A DNA stretch of 64,000 nt from Vulcanimicrobiota bacterium (lineage in GTDB: Bacteria > Vulcanimicrobiota > Xenobia > Xenobiales > JADMJV01), in assembly GCA_019637395.1 (NCBI GenBank), contig JAHBVR010000002.1, positions 381,495 through 445,494 of the forward strand. Reading direction: 5' to 3'. The notes under the pieces are model-generated. The model did not search any database. It was not told the origin of the DNA and saw only the letters and a program-made list of their open reading frames with translations. Positions 8,675 to 16,882 of this stretch are shown piece after piece. The stretch's first letter is position 1, and every line of letters begins with the position of its first letter. The translations under genes were made by a program, and so were the position numbers.

Positions 8675-9879
8675 GGGGAGCCCCAGGCGCTTAAGGCCGC
8701 AATCTCGGGCAGCGAAGGCACCCCTTCTTCCTCATCCAGCAAGGCTTCCAACTGACTGACCAGGCCGACCAGCTCGCCGCCCAGCCCGCATTCTTCGGCG
8801 TAGGCCGCGAAGGCGTCTTTCAAAGACAGGGATTCCACCTTGGGGGCCAGGACCCGGGCGGCCGCGGCCACCGAGGCGCGCATCTCGGACACTTCCACGA
8901 TTTCCGCCTGGGGAAACACCCGCATGGCCCAGTCGGTCAGTCCCGGGTCGGAGCCGGCTGTATGCACGCGCAGGCGCAACAGACAGTTCACCGCGGTCTG
9001 CCCTTCCAGAACGGATTTAGAGCCCTCCAGGGTCAGCAGTTTGCGGCCCCTGGTAAACGGCACCTGGTGTACACGCGCCGCCATTCCGGGCCTGGCCTCC
9101 ACCAGCACCGTTTCCTTGACGTCGTTTTCTTCGCCGAAGTCGATGGGGATGAGCGAGCCGGCATAGCGGCCCGGCGCACCCCCCGGCAGGGCTTGCGGCT
9201 TATGAATGTGGCCGAAAGCCGCGTAGCTGACCGGGGGAATGGCTGAGGCCCGGGTGGCATAGGTGTCGCTGACGTGCAGGCTGCGCTCGCTGGTCGAGAG
9301 CGAGGCCCCGTCCACAAACAGGTGAGCGGCGTAGAGCAAAACATCGCGCTGGGCGGAGTAGCTCTTTTGCAAAGACTCGGCGTAGGCTTTCTGCAGCCGC
9401 ATGATCCGGTCGGAGTAGGCGATCAGCCGGTTGCCCAGCGAGCCGTCCCAGCCGGGCAGCATGCGGTTGGCGTGCACGAAGGGCATGCAGGCCACTTTGA
9501 GCATCTCGCCGCCGCGCAGGGAGAACTTGAGAATTCCTCCATGACCCGGGGCTTTGGGATAGCCCACGAATTGAATTTTGCTCCCCGAGCCGAGCATTCC
9601 CGAAAAGAAGTCAAAGAGCTGAGGAGAATCGTGATTTCCGGCAATCACGACCAGCGGCGCATGTTCCGAGAGGCGGCGCAGGCCGCTCCAGGCCAGCTCC
9701 AGTTCATCCACCTGGGGGCGGGGCTGGTGGAACAAGTCGCCGCTATGCAAAATCAAGTCCGGCTTGAAATCCCCGCAAACGTCCAGCAGTTCGTCCAGGG
9801 CGCAAGCCAGGTCGCCACTGCGCGAAACGCCGCGGGTGGTGACTCCGATATGCCAGTCTGAAGTATGCAAAAGGCGCAC
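8671..9879 (-). CDS. sbcD: Exonuclease SbcD, Mre11-like nuclease subunit
   Basis: 402 residues. Calcineurin-type metallophosphoesterase with SDWHIG (motif I), HSGDLFHQ (II), AGNHDSPQ (III) and FGHIHKPQALPG toward the C-side of the nuclease domain; a capping domain and C-terminal region follow. It supplies the nuclease of the SbcCD complex. The GTG start (9877-9879) lies inside the right arm of a hairpin at 9872-9902, and no clear Shine-Dalgarno stands just upstream, so its translation may be structure-controlled. The gene comes directly after grxD on the same strand but is separated from it by that hairpin. Confidence 0.95.
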   Translation of the reverse strand: MRLLHTSDWHIGVTTRGVSRSGDLACALDELLDVCGDFKPDLILHSGDLFHQPRPQVDELELAWSGLRRLSEHAPLVVIAGNHDSPQLFDFFSGMLGSGSKIQFVGYPKAPGHGGILKFSLRGGEMLKVACMPFVHANRMLPGWDGSLGNRLIAYSDRIMRLQKAYAESLQKSYSAQRDVLLYAAHLFVDGASLSTSERSLHVSDTYATRASAIPPVSYAAFGHIHKPQALPGGAPGRYAGSLIPIDFGEENDVKETVLVEARPGMAARVHQVPFTRGRKLLTLEGSKSVLEGQTAVNCLLRLRVHTAGSDPGLTDWAMRVFPQAEIVEVSEMRASVAAAARVLAPKVESLSLKDAFAAYAEECGLGGELVGLVSQLEALLDEEEGVPSLPEIAALSAWGSP

Positions 9880-9902
9880 GAAGGTGTTTACCCCGTGCGC
9901 CT
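9872..9902 (-). promoter_or_regulatory. Hairpin covering the sbcD start codon, terminator-like
   Basis: AGGCGCACG and CGTGCGCCT form a perfect 9-bp stem with a 13-base loop, followed on the minus strand by TTTT. It lies after the grxD stop and its downstream arm contains the sbcD GTG. It could end the bolA-grxD transcript, or hide the sbcD start when transcription reads through. I see the structure directly; the function is inferred. Confidence 0.6.
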
Positions 9903-9927
9903 CACTCAGGCCTGCCGAACAGACGTT

Positions 9928-10257
9928 TTAGCCTTTGGGAACGTCGGCCAGCTTCTTTTCCAGTTCACCGGTTTCGTACATCTCGAGCAAAATATCGGAT
10001 CCACCGATGAATTCGCCCTTGATGTAGCACTGGGGGAAGGTGGGCCAGTCGCTAAAGACTTTCAAAGCCACGCGCAGGTCATCATCTTCCAGGATGTTGA
10101 CATCCTTGAATTTCACTCCAGTCGATTGGAGCACGCGGGCGGCGCGGGCCGAGAAGCCGCACATGGGAAAATTGGCGGTGCCTTTCATGTAGAGGACGAC
10201 GGCGTTGTCCTTCACTTCATTGGCGAGTCTGGTTTGCATTTCGGGGGCGATGTTCAT
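9928..10257 (-). CDS. grxD: Monothiol glutaredoxin, Grx4/GrxD type
   Basis: 109 residues. The CGFS active site is in FPMCGFSARA, and the glutathione-binding WPTFPQCYIKGEFIGGSDI follows. These proteins bind a [2Fe-2S] cluster, usually together with BolA, and serve in iron-sulfur transfer and iron sensing in the cytoplasm. AGGAGACCAA precedes the ATG as a strong ribosome site. It lies 17 bp after the bolA-family gene, the usual partner, which strongly supports the assignment. Confidence 0.95.
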   Translation of the reverse strand: MNIAPEMQTRLANEVKDNAVVLYMKGTANFPMCGFSARAARVLQSTGVKFKDVNILEDDDLRVALKVFSDWPTFPQCYIKGEFIGGSDILLEMYETGELEKKLADVPKG

Positions 10258-10274
10258 TTGGTCTCCTTCGAGAG

Positions 10275-10523
10275 TTAAGCGCGCCTGGCGGCGTCGCTGG
10301 GGGATAAAGTGGTCAGTTGCAGGGCATGCAGCGGCCCGCTGAAGCTGTCGCCGAGGGCGGCGTAGACCATCTTGTGCTGCTGCACGCGACTTTTACCCTC
10401 AAAGCTGGGGGAAATCACGGTGGCTTCAAAATGAGTCCGGTCGTTCTGCGGATCGCGCACGTCCACCTCGGCATCGGGAAGCCCGGCCTTGATCATTTGG
10501 GCGATTTGTGCGGTATCAATCAT
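10275..10523 (-). CDS. BolA family protein
   Basis: 82 residues, BolA/IbaG size. It contains the family core DRTHFEATVISPSFEGKSRVQQHKMVYAAL, with the invariant His of the R-V-x-x-H-x-M-V-Y-x-A-L helix and a histidine in the variable loop (THFEA) that can ligate an iron-sulfur cluster shared with the CGFS glutaredoxin. The pair grxD-bolA is a classic iron-sulfur module. Its start is 117-123 bp from that of rplX on the other strand. Confidence 0.92.
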   Translation of the reverse strand: MIDTAQIAQMIKAGLPDAEVDVRDPQNDRTHFEATVISPSFEGKSRVQQHKMVYAALGDSFSGPLHALQLTTLSPSDAARRA

Positions 10524-10564
10524 AAATCATCGGTTTCTACTCAAGACGCCCACCCCCTGCCCTC

Positions 10565-10593
10565 TTGACAAATGGCCCCTGTGTAATAATTAT
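10565..10593 (+). promoter_or_regulatory. Sigma-70-type promoter for rplX
   Basis: A consensus -35 box TTGACA (10565-10570) is followed after 17 bp by AATTAT (10588-10593), in an AT-rich run. It lies 54 bp before the rplX ATG and points toward it, which leaves room for a short leader. Confidence 0.6.
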
Positions 10594-10646
10594 ATATGGT
10601 CCCTTCGGCCACAAGGCTCGAGGTAGAAAGTTTCTAGGAGTTGGAT

Positions 10647-10964
10647 ATGCCGAAAGCCCACGTTCGCAAGGGCGACACCGTCGTGGTGTTGACCGGAAAA
10701 GACAAAGGTAAAAAGGGCGTGGTGGAAGCCGTCGACCCCACCGGCGGTAAAGTGACCGTCGAAGGCGTCAACGTGGTCAAGCGCCACAACAAACCGAAGC
10801 CTCCCATGCAGCCGAGTGGTAGCATCACGGAGAAGAACAACCCCATCCACATCAGCAACGTGATGCTGGTGGATCCCAAGACCAAGCAGCCGACACGCAC
10901 GCGCAACAAGGTGGAGGGAGACAAGAAAGTCCGCGTCTCCGCCAAAACCGGCAAACCGGTCTAA
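10647..10964 (+). CDS. rplX: 50S ribosomal protein L24, stand-alone gene
   Basis: 105 residues. The KOW motif HVRKGDTVVVLTGKDKGKKGVVEAV begins at residue 5, followed by VTVEGVNVVKRHNKPKP and NPIHISNVMLVDPKT, all typical of bacterial L24, an early assembly protein near the exit tunnel. The ATG at 10647 follows TAGGAG by six bases; a TTG two codons earlier is a worse choice. L24 is normally in the S10-spc operon between rplN and rplE; here the flanks are bolA and an unrelated gene, with its own promoter and a strong terminator, so it is monocistronic. Confidence 0.97.
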   Translation: MPKAHVRKGDTVVVLTGKDKGKKGVVEAVDPTGGKVTVEGVNVVKRHNKPKPPMQPSGSITEKNNPIHISNVMLVDPKTKQPTRTRNKVEGDKKVRVSAKTGKPV

Positions 10965-10965
10965 C

Positions 10966-10990
10966 AAAACCCCGCGAAAGCGGGGTTTTT
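10966..10990 (+). terminator. Rho-independent terminator of rplX
   Basis: AAAACCCCGC and GCGGGGTTTT form a perfect 10-bp stem around a GAAA tetraloop and end in a T-run, two bases after the rplX stop. Confidence 0.95.
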
Positions 10991-11422
10991 ACTTGGAGAC
11001 GGCTCGGAATGAGTTGAGGAAGGCCGCTCCCCGCCAGTCGCCTTCCAGGGTTATCACGCAAAGCGTGTGAACCCGCTTCGGGCCGAGCAACAGCCGTGTG
11101 CTCATTTCTCCCGAGCGAAAGTCAATGCCGTTCAGGCCCGCCTGGCGACATTTGTGCAAGGAGTCCAATGGACGAATCTGGGCCAGGACTCCGCCCCAGA
11201 GTTGCCAGCGCCAGGCGGCTTCATCCTGGTGGAGAGGGGTGCTCTTGACACCGAAGCGCCTCTCGGCATCTTCTACAATCCACCAATCCTCCCGGCGCTC
11301 AGGGAGCCAGGTGCCATGCCTGGCATCGTCAAGAAGCTCAGCAATCTCTCCCCGCTGGAAGCCCCGACCCAGATGGAGAATGCGAGCATCACCACGATGC
11401 GCCATCCAGCCGGGCGCAGCAT
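10989..11422 (-). pseudogene. Secreted-protein gene, apparently frameshifted
   Basis: Two minus-strand frames join naturally. The upstream frame starts at ATG 11420-11422 and gives a signal-peptide-like N-terminus (GWRIVVMLAFSIWVGASSG). It then degenerates and stops near 11273. The second frame continues with GEIAELLDDARHGTWLPER and runs to 10989, ending ITLEGDWRGAAFLNSFRAVSK, the type of C-terminus seen in PsbP-like secreted proteins. A one-base change in the AGCGGGGAGAG run near 11350 would fuse them to about 144 residues. Read alone, the second frame could start at ATG 11405 but would lack the signal peptide. It could be a real frameshift, a sequencing error or a pseudogene. Function unknown. 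Confidence 0.5.
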
Positions 11423-11561
11423 CGTTTTTCTCGGCTGTGGGGGAGGCAGCAGAATCTTTTCTGATTCCCGGCGCGGGTCTACCGGGTAGGCATCCCAGGG
11501 CAGGCGGTGCCGGTGCGGGCTCTTTCGGCCTTGGATAGGAATCTCCCGGCCGCGGCGAAGC

Positions 11562-12176
11562 ATGGTTTTAGTGCGTTATCCGGTGTTGGGGGTCTACACC
11601 TATACGGTCTGGCTGATGGTGCAAATCACTCTGCAGTATGTACCCATGCGCGACGACGCCGCCTTCCTGGCCATCAAGCAGGACTATACACCTTACCTGC
11701 ATTACCGCATCGCCTTCTTCGTCCATGTTTTTTCCTCGATTCTGGTGCTGCCGGCCGCCTTCACCCAATTTGGCAAGAACGGGAGAGTACATCGCTGGAT
11801 CGGCCGCCTTTACGCTTACGTCACCCTGTTGCTGGCCGGTCCCTCCGGCCTGATTATCGGGCTCTACGCCAACGGGGGCTGGAGTTCGCGGCTGGCCTTC
11901 TGCCTGCTGGCCCTCCTCTGGATCTTCTTCACCGCCATGGGGGTGGTCACGGCTCGCCAGAAGAACTTCAAAGCTCACCGGCGCTGGATGGTCCGCAGCT
12001 TCGCCCTGGCCCTCTCGGCCATCACGCTCAGGGCCTGGAAGTTGGGCCTGGTGCTGGCCTTTCACCCGCGTCCCATGGACGTTTACCGGGTGGTGGCCTG
12101 GCTGGGTTGGACGCTTAACCTGGCGGTGGCCGAATGGATTCTTAGAAAACAACCAGTGGAGGGGAAAATCCTGTGA
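11562..12176 (+). CDS. DUF2306-like integral membrane protein
   Basis: 204 residues with about six hydrophobic segments. The family pattern is visible: HYRIAFFVHVFSSILVLPAAFTQF, then R-V-H-R-W-I-G-R-L-Y-A-Y and later AHRRWMVRSFALALSAITLRAW. DUF2306 proteins are inner-membrane proteins of unknown role. The ATG at 11562 has no strong ribosome site. Its stop overlaps the GTG of the next gene by 4 bp (GTGA), giving a DUF2306-YARHG-DUF642-like operon. Confidence 0.8.
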   Translation: MVLVRYPVLGVYTYTVWLMVQITLQYVPMRDDAAFLAIKQDYTPYLHYRIAFFVHVFSSILVLPAAFTQFGKNGRVHRWIGRLYAYVTLLLAGPSGLIIGLYANGGWSSRLAFCLLALLWIFFTAMGVVTARQKNFKAHRRWMVRSFALALSAITLRAWKLGLVLAFHPRPMDVYRVVAWLGWTLNLAVAEWILRKQPVEGKIL

Positions 12177-12946
12177 AAACCATCGTAATGGCACTGCTGC
12201 TGACGGGGCTGACTCTGGCCGACGCCGTGACCGGTTCCTACGTCGGCGAATTCGTGGCGGCCGTGGCTGACTACGCTAAGAAGCCGATGCTTTACAACAA
12301 AATTAACCTCTCGGTGGATTCTATCCAGGGAGATGTGGTCAAGGGGCACTCGGTGGTGGCCGGCAATAGCCGCCCCTTCGTGGGCACGGCGGTCAGAAAG
12401 GGCAACCTGCTGGAGATCACCGCCAAAGAGCCGGGGGATGACCAGTATGACGGTGTTTTCCAATTCACCCTGGATCCGGCCGCCAAAACCGTCAGTGGCC
12501 GCTGGGTTGCCAACGATAAAAACCTGGCCGTGAGCACGCGTAAGTTTACGCTCAGCAAACGCACTTTCCGCTACGACCCCACACAGCCGCTGGGCCGGCT
12601 CTGGAGTCGCCAGGTTTACGACAGCTATGACCGCGTCAGCGATACGGCCGAGCGCATCACCAACGACGCCATTCGTTTCAACGCCTCCACGACCAGGCTG
12701 CGCCCCCAGGACGTGGAGAACATGTACCGGCGCGACCTGGAAGTCATGCGCAACACCATCTACGCGCGCCACGGGTATTCTTTCAAGAATCGGGAGATGC
12801 GCTTTCTCTTTGACCGTATTGATTGGTACATGCCGGTTTCGACTGACGTGACCGCCCAACTGACCGACCTGGAAAAAGACAACATTGATTTACTCAAGCG
12901 TTACGAGAATCACGCCACCACCTACTATGACCACTTTGGAAGGTAA
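12173..12946 (+). CDS. Secreted YARHG-domain protein
   Basis: 257 residues with a cleavable-looking signal peptide (KTIVMALLLTGLTLADA). Residues about 20-130 form a beta-rich domain with no clear family. The C-terminal stretch VMRNTIYARHGYSFKN onward, through DWYMP and LTDLEKDNIDLLKRYE, is a YARHG domain, found in extracellular or periplasmic proteins and thought to bind cell-surface material. The GTG start overlaps the previous stop. The next gene is also exported and starts 3 bp after the stop, so a shared envelope role is likely. Confidence 0.85.
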   Translation: MKTIVMALLLTGLTLADAVTGSYVGEFVAAVADYAKKPMLYNKINLSVDSIQGDVVKGHSVVAGNSRPFVGTAVRKGNLLEITAKEPGDDQYDGVFQFTLDPAAKTVSGRWVANDKNLAVSTRKFTLSKRTFRYDPTQPLGRLWSRQVYDSYDRVSDTAERITNDAIRFNASTTRLRPQDVENMYRRDLEVMRNTIYARHGYSFKNREMRFLFDRIDWYMPVSTDVTAQLTDLEKDNIDLLKRYENHATTYYDHFGR

Positions 12947-12949
12947 CCG

Positions 12950-13831
12950 ATGCGACACTTTTATATCGCTCTAGCTCTTTCGAGAGCGCTGGGAGCGGAG
13001 CCGGTCGATCTTGTTCAAAACGGTAGTTTTGCTGATGCTCCGGCGCCGGCCTCGATTCCTATGGAGCATCACGCTAATGCTGAGATCTGGTTGACACCGA
13101 GACTACCTGGATGGACTTTGGCGGGCGCCCAGCTTGTCTACCGGAAGGTTCCCAACGAACGAGTGCTGGATCTCACCAAGGGAAGGGCTTCGCAAGTCAT
13201 CCCGACGGAGGCCGGAAAAACCTACAGGCTGGTCTGGGATATGGAGATGTCCTCTGAATTTATGAGCAAGGGTGTGTTGATGGTTTCCGCGGGAAGAACT
13301 GAGAAGTTTAATCTGGGTCCGGGCCTGAGCTACAGAAACTGTTGGCTCAACTTTCAGGCCAAAGGGAGCAGTACGCAGTTGACTTTTGCCGGTGCCGGAG
13401 GAACCGGTGGGCCCAGTATCAAGAGAATTCACTGTTATGCTCGTGATTTGAGTGGCTATGCCGTAGAGCAACTGCTTGGACCGGTCTATCGCGAAATGGA
13501 CCGCGGCGAAAAATCGGAAAAAGATCTGGATAAGTTCACCAGTGTGCTGGCTGATGATTTCAGTTGGCAGCCCTTGGAAGGCCAGGCGTTGGACCGGACC
13601 GGCTACGAGAATTTGGTGCGCCAACGACTGGAGAAGAAGTTTAAGGTCAATACCGAGATCATCGAGTCCACCCAGAAGGAAGAAAATGTTTGCGTCTTCG
13701 AAGTAGAGAGGCGCGAGAGTCAATCCGGCGACTACGGCAAGCTGGAAAGCCGAGCCCCCCATTTTCTCCACACCTGGGTGAAAGTGGGCACCACCTGGAG
13801 GCTGAAGTCCGCGGAAGAAGTTACTCGCTGA
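12950..13831 (+). CDS. Secreted protein, DUF642-like N-domain plus NTF2-like C-domain
   Basis: 293 residues with a short N-terminal signal (about 1-16). Residues 20-165 match the DUF642/choice-of-anchor pattern: LVQNGSFAD, PGWTLAGAQLVYRKV, VLDLTKGRASQVIPTEAGKTYRLVWDM, a carbohydrate-binding-like beta sandwich. Residues about 175-290 (VEQLLGPVYREMDRGEKS ... DLDKFTSVLADDFSWQP ... FLHTWVKVGTTWRL) look like a SnoaL/DUF4440-type NTF2 fold. That makes it a two-domain fusion. Last gene of the three-gene envelope operon. Confidence 0.65.
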   Translation: MRHFYIALALSRALGAEPVDLVQNGSFADAPAPASIPMEHHANAEIWLTPRLPGWTLAGAQLVYRKVPNERVLDLTKGRASQVIPTEAGKTYRLVWDMEMSSEFMSKGVLMVSAGRTEKFNLGPGLSYRNCWLNFQAKGSSTQLTFAGAGGTGGPSIKRIHCYARDLSGYAVEQLLGPVYREMDRGEKSEKDLDKFTSVLADDFSWQPLEGQALDRTGYENLVRQRLEKKFKVNTEIIESTQKEENVCVFEVERRESQSGDYGKLESRAPHFLHTWVKVGTTWRLKSAEEVTR

Positions 13832-13848
13832 CCTGGATCTGGTTTACA

Positions 13849-14664
13849 TCATTTCAAGTAACGCCCGGCAAAGCCGTCGGGCCCCACCCCCACCCGCCCC
13901 GGAAAATAGTGGCGCGCCAATTCCACGACTTCGTCTCGGTAATCCAATAAAGTGGAACCCGGCCGTCCCGATTCCATCGCCTCCGGCAAACGGGTGCGCC
14001 TGGTGCGGCGACCCCCGGCGCTGCCGTCTCCGCCCACGAAATGATCCACGATGACGGCACCGAATCCCGTTTGCAAGCGTTGCATAAAGCCGGCGGGGTC
14101 CCGCAGTGGAAGCAACGGTGACAAGCAGGCCACGGTTTCGAAACCGGCCGCGCTTAAAACTCGCCCGGCCTCCAGGCGGCGCTCCACCGAGTAGGCGGGC
14201 CGCGGCAAACCGGGAAAGTCCTCACGGTCGCTCTCGATGGAAATGTGCACTCTCACGCGCGGTAAAGCGCACAGCCGCTCCGCATAATCGGCCACCAGCG
14301 CCGAATGTGTTTGCACGATCAGCAGTGAGGGCGGCTTGACGGCCATAGCCTTCAGCACTCCAAGCGTGATGCCGGCCTTTTTCTCCTGAGGCGGAAATGG
14401 CTCGGTCGAAGAAGACATAAAAACGGAGAAGGGAGCTCCAGGAGCCTCCCGCAGATAAAGCTCGGCGGCGTTGGCTTTGCCCTCTAAAAAGCGGCCCCAG
14501 GCTCTGCCCCTGGTCAAGAAGTGGTTGTGTTGTACATAGCAACCCACTCCACACAGGGTCCGTCCCAGCGAGCATCCCACGTAGGGATTCAAGGAGTGGC
14601 TGGTGACCGTGCGCAGATAGCCGCTGCAACGGGTCAAGATGGAGCGGGCCTCAACCTGGTTCAC
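13849..14664 (-). CDS. Radical SAM protein of the spore photoproduct lyase-like family, variant cysteine motif
   Basis: 271 residues. The N-terminal NPYVGC followed by SLGRTLCGVGCY aligns with the NPYxGCxHxCxYCY iron-sulfur site of the SPL-like radical SAM family (Rv2578c type), but cysteine spacing is Cys-x6-Cys-x3-Cys instead of Cys-x3-Cys-x2-Cys. Downstream, KPPSLLIVQTHSALVADY and VHISIESDRED fit the TIM-barrel strands. It likely cleaves SAM with a [4Fe-4S] cluster on an unknown nucleic-acid or protein substrate. Monocistronic, convergent with the DUF642-like gene. Confidence 0.75.
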   Translation of the reverse strand: MNQVEARSILTRCSGYLRTVTSHSLNPYVGCSLGRTLCGVGCYVQHNHFLTRGRAWGRFLEGKANAAELYLREAPGAPFSVFMSSSTEPFPPQEKKAGITLGVLKAMAVKPPSLLIVQTHSALVADYAERLCALPRVRVHISIESDREDFPGLPRPAYSVERRLEAGRVLSAAGFETVACLSPLLPLRDPAGFMQRLQTGFGAVIVDHFVGGDGSAGGRRTRRTRLPEAMESGRPGSTLLDYRDEVVELARHYFPGRVGVGPDGFAGRYLK

Positions 14665-14738
14665 CCACGCATAATACCGTTTGGATTCCTGTGTTTCCAG
14701 GGGGATTCAACTCAGGTGCAGCGAACGGCCCATTCCAT

Positions 14739-16055
14739 ATGACAGACGTCAACGTCAAGTCTAAAGGCGACGGGGGCGCTGGGGACGAGCATAGCACACT
14801 GCGCACGGACGCCGCCCTGTTTGCCGGTAACCGTGCCTGGTTGCGCAGCGGTTTCGACCTCTTGATTAAAGAAGAACATCAATCCCGCCGGGTGCCCATG
14901 TGTTACTCCTATCTCACGGTCGGTAAGGACGCCGGCGACCGCCGCTGCGATATCACCCTGGACTGTCCCGGTATTTGTGGCCGCCAGGCCATGCTCAAGC
15001 TGGTCAAAGGACAGGTCTTCTTCACGAATTTGGACGTGCGCACCACTTGTTTCGTCAACGGCGACGAGAGCGCCTTCGCGCAGTTGCGCGACGGCGACGT
15101 GCTCAGCCTGGGCACCGCCACCATTACCCTCATCCAGCTCAAAGAAGCGGTCGCTTTTTTGGAAGGCTACAGCGACCCCCACCGCCAGCAGCATTGGACC
15201 CTGGCCCCCGGCACCAATCGGGTGGGACGTCAGGGCAAGCGTCACAACGAGGTCGTTCTCAACGATCCCACCGTGTCCCGCGAGCACTGCTCTATCGAGA
15301 GCCAGGAAGGCATCTTCGTGATGCGGGTTGAGTCGGGGGATGAAGCCACCTGGGTGAACGCGGAGCCGGTGGAAACCCTGAAGGTCCTTCACGACGAAGA
15401 TTTGATCCAGTTAGGCCAACAGTTGCTGCGCTTCCGCACCTACCAGGTGCAGCCCCAAAAGCGCCGGGAGCTGGCGCCGCGCGAGGCCACCATCTTATTC
15501 TCCGATATCTGGAATTACACCCAGATGGCCGAAGACCGTCCGCTGGAACAGGTCATCAGCCAGCTCAACGAGATGTATCGCGGGTTGGGTAAAGTGATCG
15601 TGGAGAATCAAGGAACGCTTATGAGCTACCTGGGCGACGCCATGATGGCCTTCTTTGATTCCGACGGGCCCGCCGACATGCTGCACCCGGCCCGGGCCGT
15701 GCGCGCCGCCCTGAACATGGTGAACAAGCTCAATCGCCTCAACCGGGAATGGGAAGTGGTCGGCAAACCCACCCTGACCATCGGCATCGGCATCGCCACC
15801 GGCGAAGTCATGGTGGGCGACGTGGGGCTGACCGCCCATCGCGAATTCGCGGCCATGGGCGACACCACCAATGTGGCTGCGCGCATTGAAAAACTCACCC
15901 GCGATTTTTCCGCCCAGGTACTGGTGTCGGGCGCTACCGCTCGCCATCTGGGGGACGAGTTCATCCTGCGCGAACTCGGTTCCACCGAGATTCGCGGCCG
16001 GCGCAGCCCGGTGGAGCTGTACCATGTGGTGGGAGTTCGTCAGGAGTCAGAATGA
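14739..16055 (+). CDS. FHA-domain class III adenylate/guanylate cyclase
   Basis: About 438 residues from ATG 14739. Two FHA-like regions come first: a degenerate one (about 55-140, CYSYLTVGKDAGDRRCDITL) and a canonical one (about 150-245: TNRVGRQGKRHNEVVLNDPTVSREHCSI, with R, SxxH-type and N positions). The C-terminal cyclase domain (about 255-435) shows the metal Asp in TILFSDIWNYTQM, the second Asp in YLGDAMMAFF, and the Asn/Arg transition-state pair in TTNVAARIE. FHA domains bind phosphothreonine, so the cyclase is probably controlled by Ser/Thr kinases. The base specificity is not readable. It overlaps the MoxR gene by 4 bp. Confidence 0.88.
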   Translation: MTDVNVKSKGDGGAGDEHSTLRTDAALFAGNRAWLRSGFDLLIKEEHQSRRVPMCYSYLTVGKDAGDRRCDITLDCPGICGRQAMLKLVKGQVFFTNLDVRTTCFVNGDESAFAQLRDGDVLSLGTATITLIQLKEAVAFLEGYSDPHRQQHWTLAPGTNRVGRQGKRHNEVVLNDPTVSREHCSIESQEGIFVMRVESGDEATWVNAEPVETLKVLHDEDLIQLGQQLLRFRTYQVQPQKRRELAPREATILFSDIWNYTQMAEDRPLEQVISQLNEMYRGLGKVIVENQGTLMSYLGDAMMAFFDSDGPADMLHPARAVRAALNMVNKLNRLNREWEVVGKPTLTIGIGIATGEVMVGDVGLTAHREFAAMGDTTNVAARIEKLTRDFSAQVLVSGATARHLGDEFILRELGSTEIRGRRSPVELYHVVGVRQESE

Positions 16056-16882
16056 GTTTTCGTAAATTTCACGGCAGTGACCGCTATCTCACCAATCATA
16101 GCCTGGAAATGGCCGTCAACACGGCCATCGCGCTGGAAAAGCCGCTGCTGGTACGCGGCGAGCCGGGCACCGGCAAGACCGAGCTGGCGCTGGCCATCGC
16201 CAAGGGCCTGGAAATGCCGCTGATCCGCTGGCATGTCAAGAGCACCACCCGAGCTCAAGAGGGCCTCTACACCTACGACACCGTCCAGCGCCTCTACGAC
16301 TCTCGCTTCGACGACACGGCCGTGCACGACATCCGCCACTACATCCATCAAGGTCCGCTGGGTCAGGCTTTCACTTCGAACGAGCGCGTGGTTTTGCTGA
16401 TCGATGAAGTGGACAAAGCCGACATCGAGTTTCCCAACGACTTGCTCAACGAACTGGACCGCATGAGTTTTACCATTCCCGAACTGCGCGAGGAAGTGGT
16501 GGCCAAACACCGGCCGGTGGTGATCATCACCAGCAATAACGAAAAGGAACTGCCCGACCCCTTCTTGCGCCGCTGTATTTTCCACTTCATCGAGTTTCCC
16601 GACGAAGAGCTGTTGGGCCGGATTTTAAAAGTGCACCATCCCAACCTGGAAGAATCCCTGAGCCAGCAGGCGCTGCAAGCCTTCCTGAGTCTGCGTGAGG
16701 CCCCCTTACGCAAGCGACCATCCACCAGCGAACTGATCGATTGGGTGGCCGCCCTCAAGGCCGCCGGAATCTCGAGCTTCAACCTCGAACAACTGCCCAT
16801 GCTGGGTACGTTGATCAAAAAGGAGCAAGACCTGCAGCTCATTCAAGAACGGGTGACCCGCCGCGGTCACTGGCGTAACTGA
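16052..16882 (+). CDS. MoxR-family AAA+ ATPase
   Basis: 276 residues. Walker A GEPGTGKTELALAIA (near 37), Walker B VVLLIDEVDKAD (near 112), sensor 1 VIITSNNEKELPDPFLRRC, and sensor 2 region RKRPSTSELIDWV. MoxR ATPases act with VWA proteins as chaperones that insert cofactors or metals or remodel protein complexes. The following gene is such a VWA protein, overlapping by one base, so this is a standard MoxR-VWA pair. The ATGA overlap with the cyclase is unusual and suggests that cyclic-nucleotide signalling and this chaperone are expressed together. Confidence 0.92.
   Translation: MSFRKFHGSDRYLTNHSLEMAVNTAIALEKPLLVRGEPGTGKTELALAIAKGLEMPLIRWHVKSTTRAQEGLYTYDTVQRLYDSRFDDTAVHDIRHYIHQGPLGQAFTSNERVVLLIDEVDKADIEFPNDLLNELDRMSFTIPELREEVVAKHRPVVIITSNNEKELPDPFLRRCIFHFIEFPDEELLGRILKVHHPNLEESLSQQALQAFLSLREAPLRKRPSTSELIDWVAALKAAGISSFNLEQLPMLGTLIKKEQDLQLIQERVTRRGHWRN

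Noticed and set aside
11067-11538. Two overlapping plus-strand frames of about 140 residues
   Set aside because: They lack protein-like patterns; the minus-strand frames here show a signal peptide and typical C-terminus.
14665-14738. tRNA-sized gap between the radical SAM and cyclase genes
   Set aside because: No cloverleaf, T-loop GGTTCRA or CCA-like end was found on either strand.
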